This document shows positions 25,519-35,855 of a stretch of 64,000 bases of DNA, one piece after another (positions within the stretch are counted from its first letter, which is position 1; each line of letters opens with the position of its first letter). Made by a program: the position numbers and the translations under genes. The notes under the pieces are model-generated. The model saw nothing but the letters and a program-made list of their open reading frames with translations. It ran no database searches and had not been told where the DNA came from. Source of the stretch: Entomortierella parvispora (taxonomy: Eukaryota; Mortierellomycota; Mortierellomycetes; Mortierellales; Mortierellaceae); NCBI GenBank assembly GCA_963573315.1, contig OY752149.1, positions 2,170,001-2,234,000 of the forward strand, written 5' to 3'.

Positions 25519-26866
25519 CTACAGTTCCTTTTGACCTATAAGGCCGCCATACAAGAAAAAGTGGTAGTCGTTGGTGCGCGTGTTCCTGGCTCTCACCAGC
25601 GATACAGCCTGTCGATCCAAGGCGCTGGTTCTGAGAGCAGCTCGGATCCTTTCACGCCCATAGTTTACACCTTCTTCCAAGCGTACACCTGCAACCAACA
25701 GGTTATCCACAAAAAATCGAAGAATGATCGAGGGACCATCGAAACCTTCACCAGGGTTTCTGTCGGTTCGCTCAAGTCGAATACGGGAGTTCCGGCCCAA
25801 TAGTTCTTGGGCAATACGTTGAACGGCTGCAACGTTGTCAAAATTCTGAATGACTCGGACTGGCTGTATGTCGGTATGGGCGTCAGGAAGGATTACATCA
25901 GGGTTTAACTGCTCAAGTGCTTGTTGCAATAAGAACACATGAACAACGGTGACCTCAAGTGCCAGAAGGATAAGAGGAAGAATTCTCTTGTGCAAGTCAA
26001 CAATTTTGGGCAGGTGGGGCGAGATGGCCTCGACACCCTTGGGTGTAGTAGGATACGTGATGGTGTACGCCGAGAGGTAGTCAAAGTAGGTCCATCCTCT
26101 CCCAGTCAAGTCATCACCACCATGCGAAAAGACGATTCGATGCGGATCCATCGCAAACCAGACATTGAGGAAATTGTCTGGTTTACCAACATCTACAGGA
26201 CTTTGGGTGGTCAACGCAAAGTCGTGTTCCCAACCATTTCGATTGCAGGTCTTGAACTCGCTGTAATACATGGATCTGGTGGGGTTCCCCGCAATGGCGG
26301 CACATCCTTCTACCTTGCGGAAATCCTTGGTGGCAGCAACCGTTTTCGGGAGACAGAAGGATACCTGGGTATTGAATCCTTCAATATCACACGACATCCG
26401 GTTCTGGTAGATACGGGTCCGATAGGGATTGGCTGCAACTGCAATACAGTAATGACGACCGTGGGGAATGAGTGGAGTGATAGCTCGCGCGCTATTGCTG
26501 ATATACTTGGGGCTGTTGCTCAAGGTTTCAACCATTTGGTTCAACTTGGTCACGTTTTTCTGGTAGGCAGGATCGGCAGTGAACGGGGTATCAGTGAACA
26601 AAGTGGCCAATTCAGGCTGGCGTAAGAATCGAGCGGCATCTTCCTTGCGCATGGGCTTGGGCTTGGGGGCTTCTGTCGAAGCTGGGACGGCAGAGGTCAG
26701 AACAGCCAAGACCGCTAATGTAGGTGCTATGACGGTGAAGATCTGTATTCCAAAAGTGAGAAAAATATATGGGTGGCATGGTGGTTTGGCGATGCAAAGA
26801 GAGACCAGAGGAAATAAAGGTGTATATATGTAATTATGAAAGTGATTTAATGATGATTACCTTCAT
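25519..26866 (-). CDS. secreted protein of unknown family with 6-bp first exon
   Basis: Exon 1 is only ATGAAG (26861-26866), followed by GTAATC. Exon 2 runs 26742-25519. The join gives MKIFTVIAPTLAVLAVLTSAVPA, a textbook signal peptide with an AVPA-type cleavage site, and a 409-residue protein. The mature part has about six Cys in the first 230 residues (HGRHYCIAVA, RMSCDIEG, VEGCAAIAG, FKTCNRNGWEHDF), probably disulphide-bonded. It then has a hydrophobic segment (ILPLILLALEVTVVHVFLL) and a C-terminal region with RIRLERTDRNPGEGF. I do not recognise the fold. Extracellular or wall location is inferred. The second half could be a separately evolved domain or intron-retained sequence. Confidence 0.65.
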
Positions 26867-27560
26867 GGTGGGCAGGTGTCAGTGAAAGGGTGAGCTGAGA
26901 GATGACAAAGAAAGAAAGAAAAAAAAGAGGCGAGAAACGAACTCTTTATATCGTACTTTGTCCTTTACCTTGCCCACGCACATACAGACCCCACCTCTCC
27001 GTGACCATGACTCACCTAGAGAATGGATAGAGTGCACCTGGCCACCGAATGCCGAAAGATGTTGTGGTCACAAACACTACTGTAGAGCCGTTTTTTTTTT
27101 AAAAAAAAGCCGTTACCGGGTATCGAAGTCTGCTCTATGCTATGAATTGCACGTTTCCCGCTGATTATTTCGCGACAGGCGTAGTATTCTTGCATCAATA
27201 CAATGGTTGAAGAGAAGGAAACAAGAAAAAAGAATGCTCCATGAAGTTTTCACATAAAATAGCCGATCACGTCAATTCAAACAGCCAGCGGTGGTTCCTG
27301 GACGCACTATCCTCGCGTAGCAACAGTTGCTAGCGGAGATACTTCAGACGCCGTCAAACCCTATTCGAGATCGATGAGCGTGTGACCATCACTTCATGAG
27401 AACTCAATGGCAATGAACTAAAATCGATTGACTTGTCCTCCTCCATTGTTCACTAAATGTGCACTTTGGGTCCCCGACCCTCAATCAATTTTACTACAGT
27501 ACTCAATACAAAATACACGAAGCCAACAGTGAAAGCTCAAAAAGAATGTTATTTATTTAG
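26867..27560. other. intergenic, no gene seen
   Basis: Promoter side of the secreted-protein gene. A short T9-A8 palindromic stretch lies at about 27091-27108. No ORF with coding character. Confidence 0.5.
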
Positions 27561-27965
27561 TTAACGAGAAAGAGACGAAAGGTAACGTTGAATTGAAGGA
27601 TTCTTGGGTCCATCTAGCTCATTTGTGCGGTTCAGAAGTAGACTTATACGGAAGCCCATCATCACAGTGATGTACGGAAGTTCGTCAAGAGGCGGGCAGA
27701 TCTGCGAAGCTACCGTTTCGTCGTTGATTCTCAGTCGAAAGTACACCTTGGGCATTTCGAGATCGTCAAAGTACGCTGGTTCTTGAACAATGCGAAGGTT
27801 GTAAATCTCATTTTTCACGGCATTGCTCAAATTGTTGAATGCAGGATATTCATGGAATCGGTCTTCCGGTATGATGATATGCTGAGTAGTATAGTCAGGG
27901 TCCACGTCAAAAACGACATAGCTAATGAAATTGGACTCGAGTAGTTTTTTGACCTCTGGGAGCAT
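27561..27965 (-). CDS. small hypothetical protein
   Basis: An ATG at 27963-27965 opens a 134-residue frame (MLPEVKKLLESNFISYVVFD, then HIIIPEDRFHEYPAF, YNLRIVQEPAYFDDL, PPLDELPYITVMMGF). Amino-acid make-up is balanced and free of low complexity, which supports coding. A longer in-frame start at 28049 adds a Pro/Ser-rich stretch that looks like leader sequence. No domain recognised. A probable upstream intron ends near 28100. Function unknown. Confidence 0.45.
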   Translation of the reverse strand: MLPEVKKLLESNFISYVVFDVDPDYTTQHIIIPEDRFHEYPAFNNLSNAVKNEIYNLRIVQEPAYFDDLEMPKVYFRLRINDETVASQICPPLDELPYITVMMGFRISLLLNRTNELDGPKNPSIQRYLSSLSR

Positions 27966-28633
27966 GGCTAGAGTGGGGGACGGGCTAGGTGGAGGAATAG
28001 AGGAAGGGTAAAGAGTGAGTTGAACACTACACGGATCATGAAATACCAATTAGAGCCGTTTAAGGCAATGCATTTTTCAGAAGGATGACAACATACCTGA
28101 CGAGGGGAAGATGAAGATGGAGAAGAGAAAGAACACCAAAATGCGATTTTTTTGGAATCAGTCGTCACCCGTCTTTCATCCGTGAAGGACAGTCACTTGT
28201 CAGGGCGGCTGAAGCCTATTATTCGACAACTCCAGGGATTCTAGATGTCTGGCAAGGAAGAATAAAGAATGTATAAACCACTGTACCCGGAGTTGGTCGG
28301 CGCACAAAGCGGGCTCACAGGAATGCAAGGTAGAAAAGGCAGTTTACAGTTGTTTGCGGGTCAGGAGATGTAGCAAGTAGATAGAACCTGGGCGAGACAG
28401 AGGGACGGCAGACCTGACAAACATGGGCAGCAACTGAAGAACTGTGAAAGGTGAACGGGTGCACGCGATGCATGCGCTCGTTATTTCCATGCCAAGTGGG
28501 GATCACAGTAACAAAGCTATCGCTACCGACATACTTTGATATTTATCCCGAGCATGACATCTCTACACTCAGGAGTCCTTCTTGCACAATCTTGCCAATT
28601 GAACTCCAGATACATGATGTCTACCGTGACAAC
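27966..28633. other. intergenic between two small genes
   Basis: The two flanking genes are divergent. No motif-bearing ORF. Shared promoter function is possible. Confidence 0.4.
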
Positions 28634-28961
28634 ATGCCCGAGCCAAAGATGTCTGAGAATGAGCTGATGAGCCAAGTAAAGCTTCAGCTTGAGCGCTATT
28701 CAGCTGCCAGAGCAGAGAGAAGAAGGTTCAAAGTGGAAGTGCCCGATCAAGGTCCAACGAGGTAGGAAAGCGACTTGACAAACAACGGCATTTACCATGG
28801 ATCAGTCCTAACCTTATACTGAACCATTCTTTTTCAGGCCTCATGAGCTGCACCGTCACGGCAATCGTAATCAATTCAGTCACGTCTACCGGGCCTCAGG
28901 CCTCAGGCAAAGACAGCAACTTCTTAGGAGGCTGCAAAGTTCACATCAACAAACTGAGTGA
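28634..28961 (+). CDS. possible small basic two-exon protein
   Basis: ATG 28634; exons 28634-28761 and 28838-28961 join in phase (ACG AG|G) into 83 residues: a charged helix (ENELMSQVKLQLERYSAARA) followed by a Gln/Arg/His-rich tail. Only the phase match and clean splice sites support it. Coding-like frames continue downstream (29000-29500, for example FEKRYDTYAAIMLAIEDI), so this may be part of a larger decayed gene. Confidence 0.3.
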
Positions 28962-29794
28962 CCCGACAAGACCACTTCCAGGTCCATCTAATCCAGTTAT
29001 ACAGCCAGTCAAGGATGGTCGCAAGAGTAAGCGCAAGAAGAAACAGCAGAAGGGGGGACCGCAAAACAAGACGGAAGGGCGATCATGTCAAAGCCCATCA
29101 GAAAGGCACAAGCGGTGTCAAGGCCTCGTTTTCGACCCTAAAATCACGTAACCTTGACCAGAGATTCGAGAAACGATACGACACCTACGCTGCAATCATG
29201 TTGGCTATTGAAGACATCAACGATCCAACGGATCTTCAAAGGCAATCTAAGGAAATGCTGGAACAAAAATCATCCATCGCCGCCGTCCCGTGCCCGTCCT
29301 CGTCCCAGCCTTCTTGTTCGTCTCGACCATCGCCCTCGCCAGTCAGCCTGGCCTTACGCGGGACGAGTTGAGATTCCAAAGGAGGCGCGCAAACAACTGG
29401 ACATGAGGTGCGGCCCAATATTGGAGCTTGAATGGCAGGTTCATTACACCCTCAACGATCTTGATGTAATCATCAGAAGCCATGCCTTGGATCTCAGCTA
29501 GTACAGCTCATCTCATTTCGCGACGAATCCTGACGTCTACCTTGCTTTCCAATCAAGTTTTGCAGCATTCAATCCCCAATGAAGACCGCTGTCTCGATGA
29601 TTCTCAGTAAGGCTCAGGGACATACTCTCCGCAGCGTGGGTCTGTATCTTCCCCGCCACCTTCCATGTCAAACTCACTGTAAAAGAGGAAGCAGCCGACG
29701 CTCTCTAAACCGCCGACTTTTCTTCTCCTAGTTCCCCCCATTCCTTAAACAGCGAGATCTCCATAGCCGCGGACTTACCCTGATAATCGTATCC
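28962..29794. other. coding-like but unassembled region
   Basis: Three frames alternate in coding character between 28960 and 29500: a lysine/arginine-rich part, then LDQRFEKRYDTYAAIML, then PILELEWQVHYTLNDL in another frame. I could not connect them. From 29500 to 29794 nothing is seen except a GCCGACTTTTCTTCTCC block that partly repeats at 29795. Confidence 0.35.
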
Positions 29795-30096
29795 GCCGAC
29801 TTTTCTTTTTCTTATTTACCATCTAAATCGCCAACCAGTCTTCATAATCATACTGTCGCGTTGTCGCGTTCTTTAATACAATTTTTAGTTCTTCACGTAG
29901 TAACGTGAACATATTCTCTCGGCCACCTTCATCCTGACTCCATCTCGCTTCCCTTTACCAATTCCTGCCCTGTCCTGTCCTTGTAAAGGTCATTCCCCCT
30001 TGTTTACCTAGCCATGACTCTCAAGGACAGTCGGCTGGTATGATTATGAAGACTGGTTGGCGATTTAGATGGTGAACAGGAAAAAGAGAAGTCGGC
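29795..30096. repeat. 59-bp inverted repeat with 184-bp loop
   Basis: Arms 29795-29853 and 30038-30096 are reverse complements with 55 of 59 positions matching by hand count. The core CCATCTAAATCGCCAACC is identical in both. The loop carries a CGTAGTAACGTG sequence and no ORF. This could be a small foldback (MITE-like) element or the two ends of a decayed DNA transposon. Confidence 0.75.
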
Positions 30097-30210
30097 TGTC
30101 AACAGTCGATGGTTAGAGAATGGCAGGGTCGACAGGTAAGCGATCCAAAAAAAAAGTCGACCAAAAGATGAAATGCCTGCGGGTGTGTACCAGCGCACAA
30201 CTCGAGTGGG

Positions 30211-30218
30211 GCAAAAGA
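30211..30218 (-). terminator. Pol III terminator of the tRNA
   Basis: On the minus strand a TTTT run follows the tRNA 3' end within a few bases (CTTCTTTTGCC), the usual RNA polymerase III stop. Confidence 0.6.
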
Positions 30219-30220
30219 AG

Positions 30221-30292
30221 CTCCTCGACCGGGAATTGAACCCGGGTCTTCCGCGTGACAGGCGGAGATACTCACCACTATACTATCGGGGA
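30221..30292 (-). tRNA. tRNA-Asp (anticodon GUC)
   Basis: Minus-strand 72-nt cloverleaf, no intron. It has the A box TAGTATAGTGG-GAG, anticodon loop CCTGTCACG with GTC, and B box GGGTTCAATTCCC. The acceptor stem 5' TCCCCGA pairs with 3' TCGAGGA except for one C-A mismatch at pair 4-69. All other stems are intact. The mismatch raises a small doubt about function. A Ty3-type LTR begins 14 bp beyond its 5' end. Confidence 0.9.
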
Positions 30293-30301
30293 TGTTCAGA
30301 T

Positions 30302-30306
30302 ATCTA
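30302..30306 (+). other. target-site duplication, left copy
   Basis: ATCTA precedes the left LTR and reappears at 36102-36106. Its first A is shared with the last base of the right LTR, so the duplication is 4 or 5 bp depending on how the LTR end is drawn. Confidence 0.7.
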
Positions 30307-30773
30307 TGTCGTAAATCCGACCACTTTTAACCCCCGCAGTCGAGCGCCACCAACCTTCTCCGCCCGGACCCGTCGCGCTCTAGGCCCGGAGGCCCATGGC
30401 GTCTACTTTCATGCAGACGCTGACAGCTATTGGGAGCCTGTCAGCGGTCTTGTCAGCGGATACGTCAGCAGTTCATCAGACCCGCTGACAACCGACGACT
30501 CAGACTATGAGTTGGTAGATTTGTAGATTTAGCAGATAGCCTCTATAAGTAGACCTGGTCCGCAAGGATGGATCGGCATCAGAAGATGCCGATATCTTTC
30601 CCTCCTTGCTTGACAGGTAACTCTTCCGTAGCACTATTTGATATAACTCAATACAGATCTTCTGATGCCGATATCTTTCCCTCCTTGCTTGACAGAATAC
30701 GTCGATTCTCCTGAAGATCCAAGCACTCTTGTAAATACAGCCGTACATAACAAAGCAGCGCGTTTATACGACA
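30307..30773 (+). repeat. 5' LTR of Ty3/gypsy element
   Basis: 467 bp, starting TGTCGTAAA and ending TTTATACGACA (short inverted termini). By eye it is identical to the 3' LTR at every base. A TATA-like TATAAG at 30543 is probably the promoter. After it come a 9-bp hairpin (ATCGGCATC / GATGCCGAT) and a 32-bp direct repeat at 30585-30616 and 30664-30695. Perfect LTR identity means recent insertion. Confidence 0.95.
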
Positions 30774-30827
30774 AAATTGGTAGCAAAGGTCGTTCTTTGT
30801 CCCACCCAAATCCAAACACGATACAAC

Positions 30828-33800
30828 ATGCCAGTCGATAGCTCTCCCCCTCGAGATGGTCAACGTCTTGACCCCCTCCGTCGCCCGGGCTCCTCCATGG
30901 GGCTCAGAACCTCTCATCAAGCCAACTTATTCGGTGTCTCGCCTATCCCTCCCCAGTTTCCCCCTCCAGCTCAACCCTCTGACTATGACGAAGATGAAGA
31001 CATGCGAAGTCACCGTAGTGATCCCCCAAGACGAAGAGGCCGTAACAGCCACACCTCTGACACGCCCACGTTCTCAGGTGCACCCGGAACTACCCCTCTT
31101 GAAGCACGAACCTGGATTGAACAAATCGAAGCAGCAGCCGAACTCAACGAGATCTATGAAGACAAGAAGACTCTCGCGGCCATCGCCAAGATGCGTCTAC
31201 CTGCCAACATTTGGGGTTTGAACTACCGTCACACCACACAAAGTCGTGATTGGGAAACTTTTAAACAAGCTTTCCTGATGCAGTATGGTTCCCCCGATGC
31301 CGAAGATTCGCTACGAGACGATTTGGATAAGGCCGTCTGGGAAAGAGGTGACACTCCCACGACCTTCTTCCAGAAGTTCCAGTTTGCAGCCCTGCCCCTA
31401 TTGAACAAGTTAACCGAAGGCGAAAAGGTCCACATGTTCCGTACACGATGTCCCAAGTTCCTCCACGACTTCCTGATCGAAAAAGAAGTCAAGACCTGGG
31501 AAGATGTCCGTCGATTCTGTGAAGTCCGTTCTAATATGAAGCTGCAGTTCAGCCTAACTTCTGCTTCTGCGCAACAACGTATTTATCAAGCACATCAACA
31601 GTTCCCACCTACACGTCCTCACCCATTCCGATTCCAACCTAACTACGCTACAAACCCTCGCATCTATGGATCCCCCAGTACGGGCTTTTATACTCAAGCC
31701 CACCGCCGTGCTAGCACTGTCGAAGCTCAAACCGGTCATCGCCCTGGACCCATGGATATGGATGTTGACACTCATCCATTGGTTAATAACCTTGAATTAA
31801 CCTGCCGTAACTGTGGTATAGTCGGTCATCTCGCCGCCCAATGCACCAAGCCGCAAGTCTGCTATAAATGTGGCCAACCCGGACACCGACGACGAGACTG
31901 TAACTCTCTCAGACCTGGCCAGACGGGCCCTTTCAAAAACCGTACACCACGCCAACAGAAACCCGCGCTCAATATGACTATGGTAACCCCGCAACAGTTT
32001 AATCCGCAAGCCTGCCCCCTGATGGTCCTTCCTGTTCACGTCGCTGGTCTTCCCTTCGAAGCTCTTTTCGATAATGGCGCCAACGTTAACACCATTTCCG
32101 AGCATGCTCTTGACACCATTCGAAGATTTTGTTCCAAAATGATCCTTCGCGAAACCAAAGTCACGGATCCCGTCCCCATTAAGACCGCGCACAGTAATGA
32201 TCTGAGCGCTCAGGCCATCGGCGAAGTCGACCTCCGGTTGACCATTGGCAAAATGGAATGTGCTTTCACTGCCACTGTTATCCGCGAACTCGTCTATGAC
32301 TTTTTTATTGGAATTCCTTGGATGCTCTGCTTCCATCCCCAAATCAATTGGGAGCGATACTCTGTCATCTGGAAATTTAACGGACACAAGTGCGAAGTCC
32401 TAGCCAAATCGAGACCACAATCTGTTCCCTTGCCCGACGAAAGCAAACCTCAACTCGCAAACCTTCAATTCGACGCCCAAAAGTTTGCCCATGCTCTCAC
32501 TGCCGACGATGCTGTGGAAGCTGGAATCATTTATGTCATGCACACGTCACTGCCTGACCAAGGAAGTCAACCTGCCGAAACAAACCCTGAACTGTCCCTC
32601 GCTCAACAGGCCCAGTTAGACGAATTACTGGATGAATACGCCGCCGATGTATTTGCACCCCTTCAAGAGATGCCGCCTGCCAGACCCGAGTTTGACCACC
32701 AGATTCCAACCGGCGATGCCCCGCCCGTTGTTAAGAAGATGTACAAGATGTCACCCAGTGAGTTAAAGATCCTGAGAGAGCAACTAGACGAACTCTTGCG
32801 CCTCGGATATATTCAGCCGTCCTCATCACCTTGGGCCGCCCCGGTATTGTTTGTCAAGAAAAAAGACGGGTCGATGCGTCTTTGTGTTGATTATCGTGGC
32901 CTCAACGCCTTAACGATAAAAAACAAGTACCCCTTGCCGATCTTGGAAGAACTTTTAGACCGTCTCCAAGGTGCCGCTTTCTATTCGAAGATGGACCTAC
33001 AACAAGGTTATTATCAATTGCGAATTGCCAAAAAGGATATCCCCAAGACTGCATTTGCCACCCGTTATGGTCATTATGAGTTCCGAGTCATGGCGTTTGG
33101 ACTCACCAACGCCCCCGCCTCCTTTCAAGGATTTATGAATGCCCTGTTCCGTCAGCATTTGGATCAATTCGTGATCATTTACTTGGACGACATTCTTATC
33201 TACTCAAAAACCTTTGAAGAACACCTTGAACATCTCCGTCAGACGTTTGAAATCCTCAAGCTTAATGGATTGCACCTCAAAAGAAGCAAGTGCGCCTTTG
33301 GACTTTTTCAGATCTCCTTTGTCGGTCATGTAATTAGTCGCGATGGAATCAAAGTGGATCCCGCCAAGGTCCAGGTTCTACGAGACTGGCCTGTCCCTAA
33401 GAACGTACAACAGCTTCGACGCTTTATTGGATTCATGAATTACTTTCGACGGTTCCTCAAGAATCACGCCCACACTATTATCCCTCTCACCAGTCTCCTA
33501 GCCGATGGACCTGGCCAAGATAAGAACAAGACCCGACCTCTTGCCACATGGGGTCCGGCCCAGCAACTCTCCTTTGACACAGCCCGTGAGTTGCTCCTGA
33601 AAGTTTCCGAAGATAACGTAGCTTTGGCTCTCGGAGACCCATCTCTACCCTATGAGATTGACTGTGATTCCTCAGGTGATGCCACCGCCGCCATTTTGTA
33701 TCAAGTTAAGGATGGTATCCGTTATCCTGTCGCTTACGAGTCGCGTAAATTAAAGCCTGCCGAACGCAACTACCCGGTCCATGAGAAAGAACTATTGGCG

Positions 33801-35855
33801 ATAGTTCACGCTTGTCGAGCCTGGCGCCCCTATATTCTTGGAGCCGAGGCAACCCTGGTATTCACCGACCATGCCAGCCTCCGCTTTTTGTTGACTCAAC
33901 CTCATCTGAGCCAACGTATGACCCGATGGGCCGAATTCCTCGCCCCATACAATCTGTCGATCCAATACAAGACTGGTGCCACAAACATTGCCGCAGACGC
34001 CCTTTCACGTATGGAAATGAACTTAGTCAGTGTGCCCCCTAGACACTTGGATGTTTGGGATTGGCCCCTTCTCGTTCCCGCCTTTTTGGACGATGGCTCC
34101 TTTCCCCCTCATACCGACGGGGACATCAAGAAAAAGGTTCGCAAAGAAGCTCAGCGATTTTCTATCGTTGACGATGAGCTCCTTTATGACGTCGATGGAA
34201 TTCAAGTGCCGTTTGTTCCCTATGCCGAAAGAATGGATCGTCTTATTGACCTCCATACCGACCTTGGACACCTTGGTGAACTGGGCACCTACGAGCTGGC
34301 AAAAACTCGTATGTGGTGGCCCACCCTTCGTTCAGACATCAAATTGATGGTCCGTGAATGCAAGCCTTGCCAACTTGTCAAGCCCGCCGGTGATAGATCC
34401 GTCGCCCCTCTGCATCCCTTAGCGCCGGCACGCCCTTTTGAACGTTGGGGTATTGACTTTATTGGTCGTTTGCCCCTCACTAAGAATGGCAACCGATGGA
34501 TCATCACTGCGATTGACTACGCCACCAATTGGCCAATCGCTCGAGCCCTGCCCGACGCAACGGCAGAGGCTGTCGCCGTCTTCCTTTATGAAGAAATTTT
34601 CCTCCAGTTTGGATGCCCTAGTGAGATCGTTAGCGATCGTGGAGCCAACTTTATGTCGAATGTACTCCAACGTTACCTGGATCGATTACATGTCAAACAC
34701 CAAACCACCTCTGCATATCACCCTCGATCAAACGGAAAGTGTGAACGACTTAACGGAATAATTGGACACATGCTCAACAAGTACGTGGGTACTCACATTC
34801 ACAGCTGGGACCAGTACCTTCACCAGAGCCTATTTGCCTGCCGTGTCCATATCTCTCAACGGACCCATGTTAGCCCCTTTCAGCTGGTTTATGGCATTGA
34901 ACCTCGTCTGCCCCAAGATCCGGTCCGCCCATTTCTATTTGACTTTCAGGATGAGAATGATGCAGTTGAATACAGGAAGAAGACCTTTCGTGAAATCGAC
35001 GCCCTTCGCGAAAAACACTTACAAACACAACAAGCAGCCGCCGACGACATGGTTGCTCGACACGAAGACACTCACAATATCACAGAGGACATGTTCGCAG
35101 TCGGAGATTTCGTCCTTGTTAAGAATTTTGGTCGAACCAAGTTGCAGCCCAGATGGTATGGCCCCCTTGAGGTCGTACGCGTCACTCCTCTTTCAACCTA
35201 TCAATTAAGATGGGGTGATGGCGAAGTTAAAGTCGACCTTGTCCATCAAGACCGTCTTAAGAAAGCCTTCCTTCCCAATGGCGAAACGGCCGTCCGTGCT
35301 TGGTTCGCTAAAACCAAGCATACTATGGAGGACTTTCACGACAACACCGATGATGGTACCCCAGCCCCTGTCCTGACCTCGGACGAAGAACAACGAGTTG
35401 CCGAAAGCCTACGACTTCGTACCGAAAATGAACGTTACCTTGCACGTCGTGCCCAGTCTACATCATATGAACCACCTATGATGGGTTCTGCCGAAGATGC
35501 CGCCCGTACTTACCGAGCCGCCCTAGCCGCTTCGGCTTTGCCTTCACGTCGCAGTGGTCAAAGACGTCGCCCTCAAATGGCCACTCACACCCTCGCCGTA
35601 TCAAGTCGCGGACGACTTGAATCTAAGTCGGGGGGTGTCGTAAATCCGACCACTTTTAACCCCCGCAGTCGAGCGCCACCAACCTTCTCCGCCCGGACCC
35701 GTCGCGCTCTAGGCCCGGAGGCCCATGGCGTCTACTTTCATGCAGACGCTGACAGCTATTGGGAGCCTGTCAGCGGTCTTGTCAGCGGATACGTCAGCAG
35801 TTCATCAGACCCGCTGACAACCGACGACTCAGACTATGAGTTGGTAGATTTGTAG
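30828..35855 (+). CDS. Gag-Pol polyprotein of Ty3/gypsy retrotransposon
   Basis: 1675 residues from ATG 30828. Gag core spans about residues 60-260. There are two CCHC knuckles (CRNCGIVGHLAAQC at about 326, CYKCGQPGHRRRDC). The protease has LFDNGANVNTI near 415, where the usual D-S/T-G is D-N-G. RT has the YLDD active site near 785. RNase H carries IDCDSSGDA and TDHASL. Integrase has an H-H-C-C zinc site (HTDLGHLG, CKPC) and the catalytic D,D,E region (GIDFIGRL, SDRGANF, NGKCERLNG). The C-terminus has a GPLEVVRV module. The last 73 codons lie inside the 3' LTR. No stops or frameshifts, so it is potentially active. Confidence 0.95.
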   Translation: MPVDSSPPRDGQRLDPLRRPGSSMGLRTSHQANLFGVSPIPPQFPPPAQPSDYDEDEDMRSHRSDPPRRRGRNSHTSDTPTFSGAPGTTPLEARTWIEQIEAAAELNEIYEDKKTLAAIAKMRLPANIWGLNYRHTTQSRDWETFKQAFLMQYGSPDAEDSLRDDLDKAVWERGDTPTTFFQKFQFAALPLLNKLTEGEKVHMFRTRCPKFLHDFLIEKEVKTWEDVRRFCEVRSNMKLQFSLTSASAQQRIYQAHQQFPPTRPHPFRFQPNYATNPRIYGSPSTGFYTQAHRRASTVEAQTGHRPGPMDMDVDTHPLVNNLELTCRNCGIVGHLAAQCTKPQVCYKCGQPGHRRRDCNSLRPGQTGPFKNRTPRQQKPALNMTMVTPQQFNPQACPLMVLPVHVAGLPFEALFDNGANVNTISEHALDTIRRFCSKMILRETKVTDPVPIKTAHSNDLSAQAIGEVDLRLTIGKMECAFTATVIRELVYDFFIGIPWMLCFHPQINWERYSVIWKFNGHKCEVLAKSRPQSVPLPDESKPQLANLQFDAQKFAHALTADDAVEAGIIYVMHTSLPDQGSQPAETNPELSLAQQAQLDELLDEYAADVFAPLQEMPPARPEFDHQIPTGDAPPVVKKMYKMSPSELKILREQLDELLRLGYIQPSSSPWAAPVLFVKKKDGSMRLCVDYRGLNALTIKNKYPLPILEELLDRLQGAAFYSKMDLQQGYYQLRIAKKDIPKTAFATRYGHYEFRVMAFGLTNAPASFQGFMNALFRQHLDQFVIIYLDDILIYSKTFEEHLEHLRQTFEILKLNGLHLKRSKCAFGLFQISFVGHVISRDGIKVDPAKVQVLRDWPVPKNVQQLRRFIGFMNYFRRFLKNHAHTIIPLTSLLADGPGQDKNKTRPLATWGPAQQLSFDTARELLLKVSEDNVALALGDPSLPYEIDCDSSGDATAAILYQVKDGIRYPVAYESRKLKPAERNYPVHEKELLAIVHACRAWRPYILGAEATLVFTDHASLRFLLTQPHLSQRMTRWAEFLAPYNLSIQYKTGATNIAADALSRMEMNLVSVPPRHLDVWDWPLLVPAFLDDGSFPPHTDGDIKKKVRKEAQRFSIVDDELLYDVDGIQVPFVPYAERMDRLIDLHTDLGHLGELGTYELAKTRMWWPTLRSDIKLMVRECKPCQLVKPAGDRSVAPLHPLAPARPFERWGIDFIGRLPLTKNGNRWIITAIDYATNWPIARALPDATAEAVAVFLYEEIFLQFGCPSEIVSDRGANFMSNVLQRYLDRLHVKHQTTSAYHPRSNGKCERLNGIIGHMLNKYVGTHIHSWDQYLHQSLFACRVHISQRTHVSPFQLVYGIEPRLPQDPVRPFLFDFQDENDAVEYRKKTFREIDALREKHLQTQQAAADDMVARHEDTHNITEDMFAVGDFVLVKNFGRTKLQPRWYGPLEVVRVTPLSTYQLRWGDGEVKVDLVHQDRLKKAFLPNGETAVRAWFAKTKHTMEDFHDNTDDGTPAPVLTSDEEQRVAESLRLRTENERYLARRAQSTSYEPPMMGSAEDAARTYRAALAASALPSRRSGQRRRPQMATHTLAVSSRGRLESKSGGVVNPTTFNPRSRAPPTFSARTRRALGPEAHGVYFHADADSYWEPVSGLVSGYVSSSSDPLTTDDSDYELVDL

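Noticed and set aside
30500-30748. 82-codon minus-strand frame, found again at 35829-36077
   Set aside because: The two are the same because they lie in the identical LTRs. No start context or motif supports a gene.
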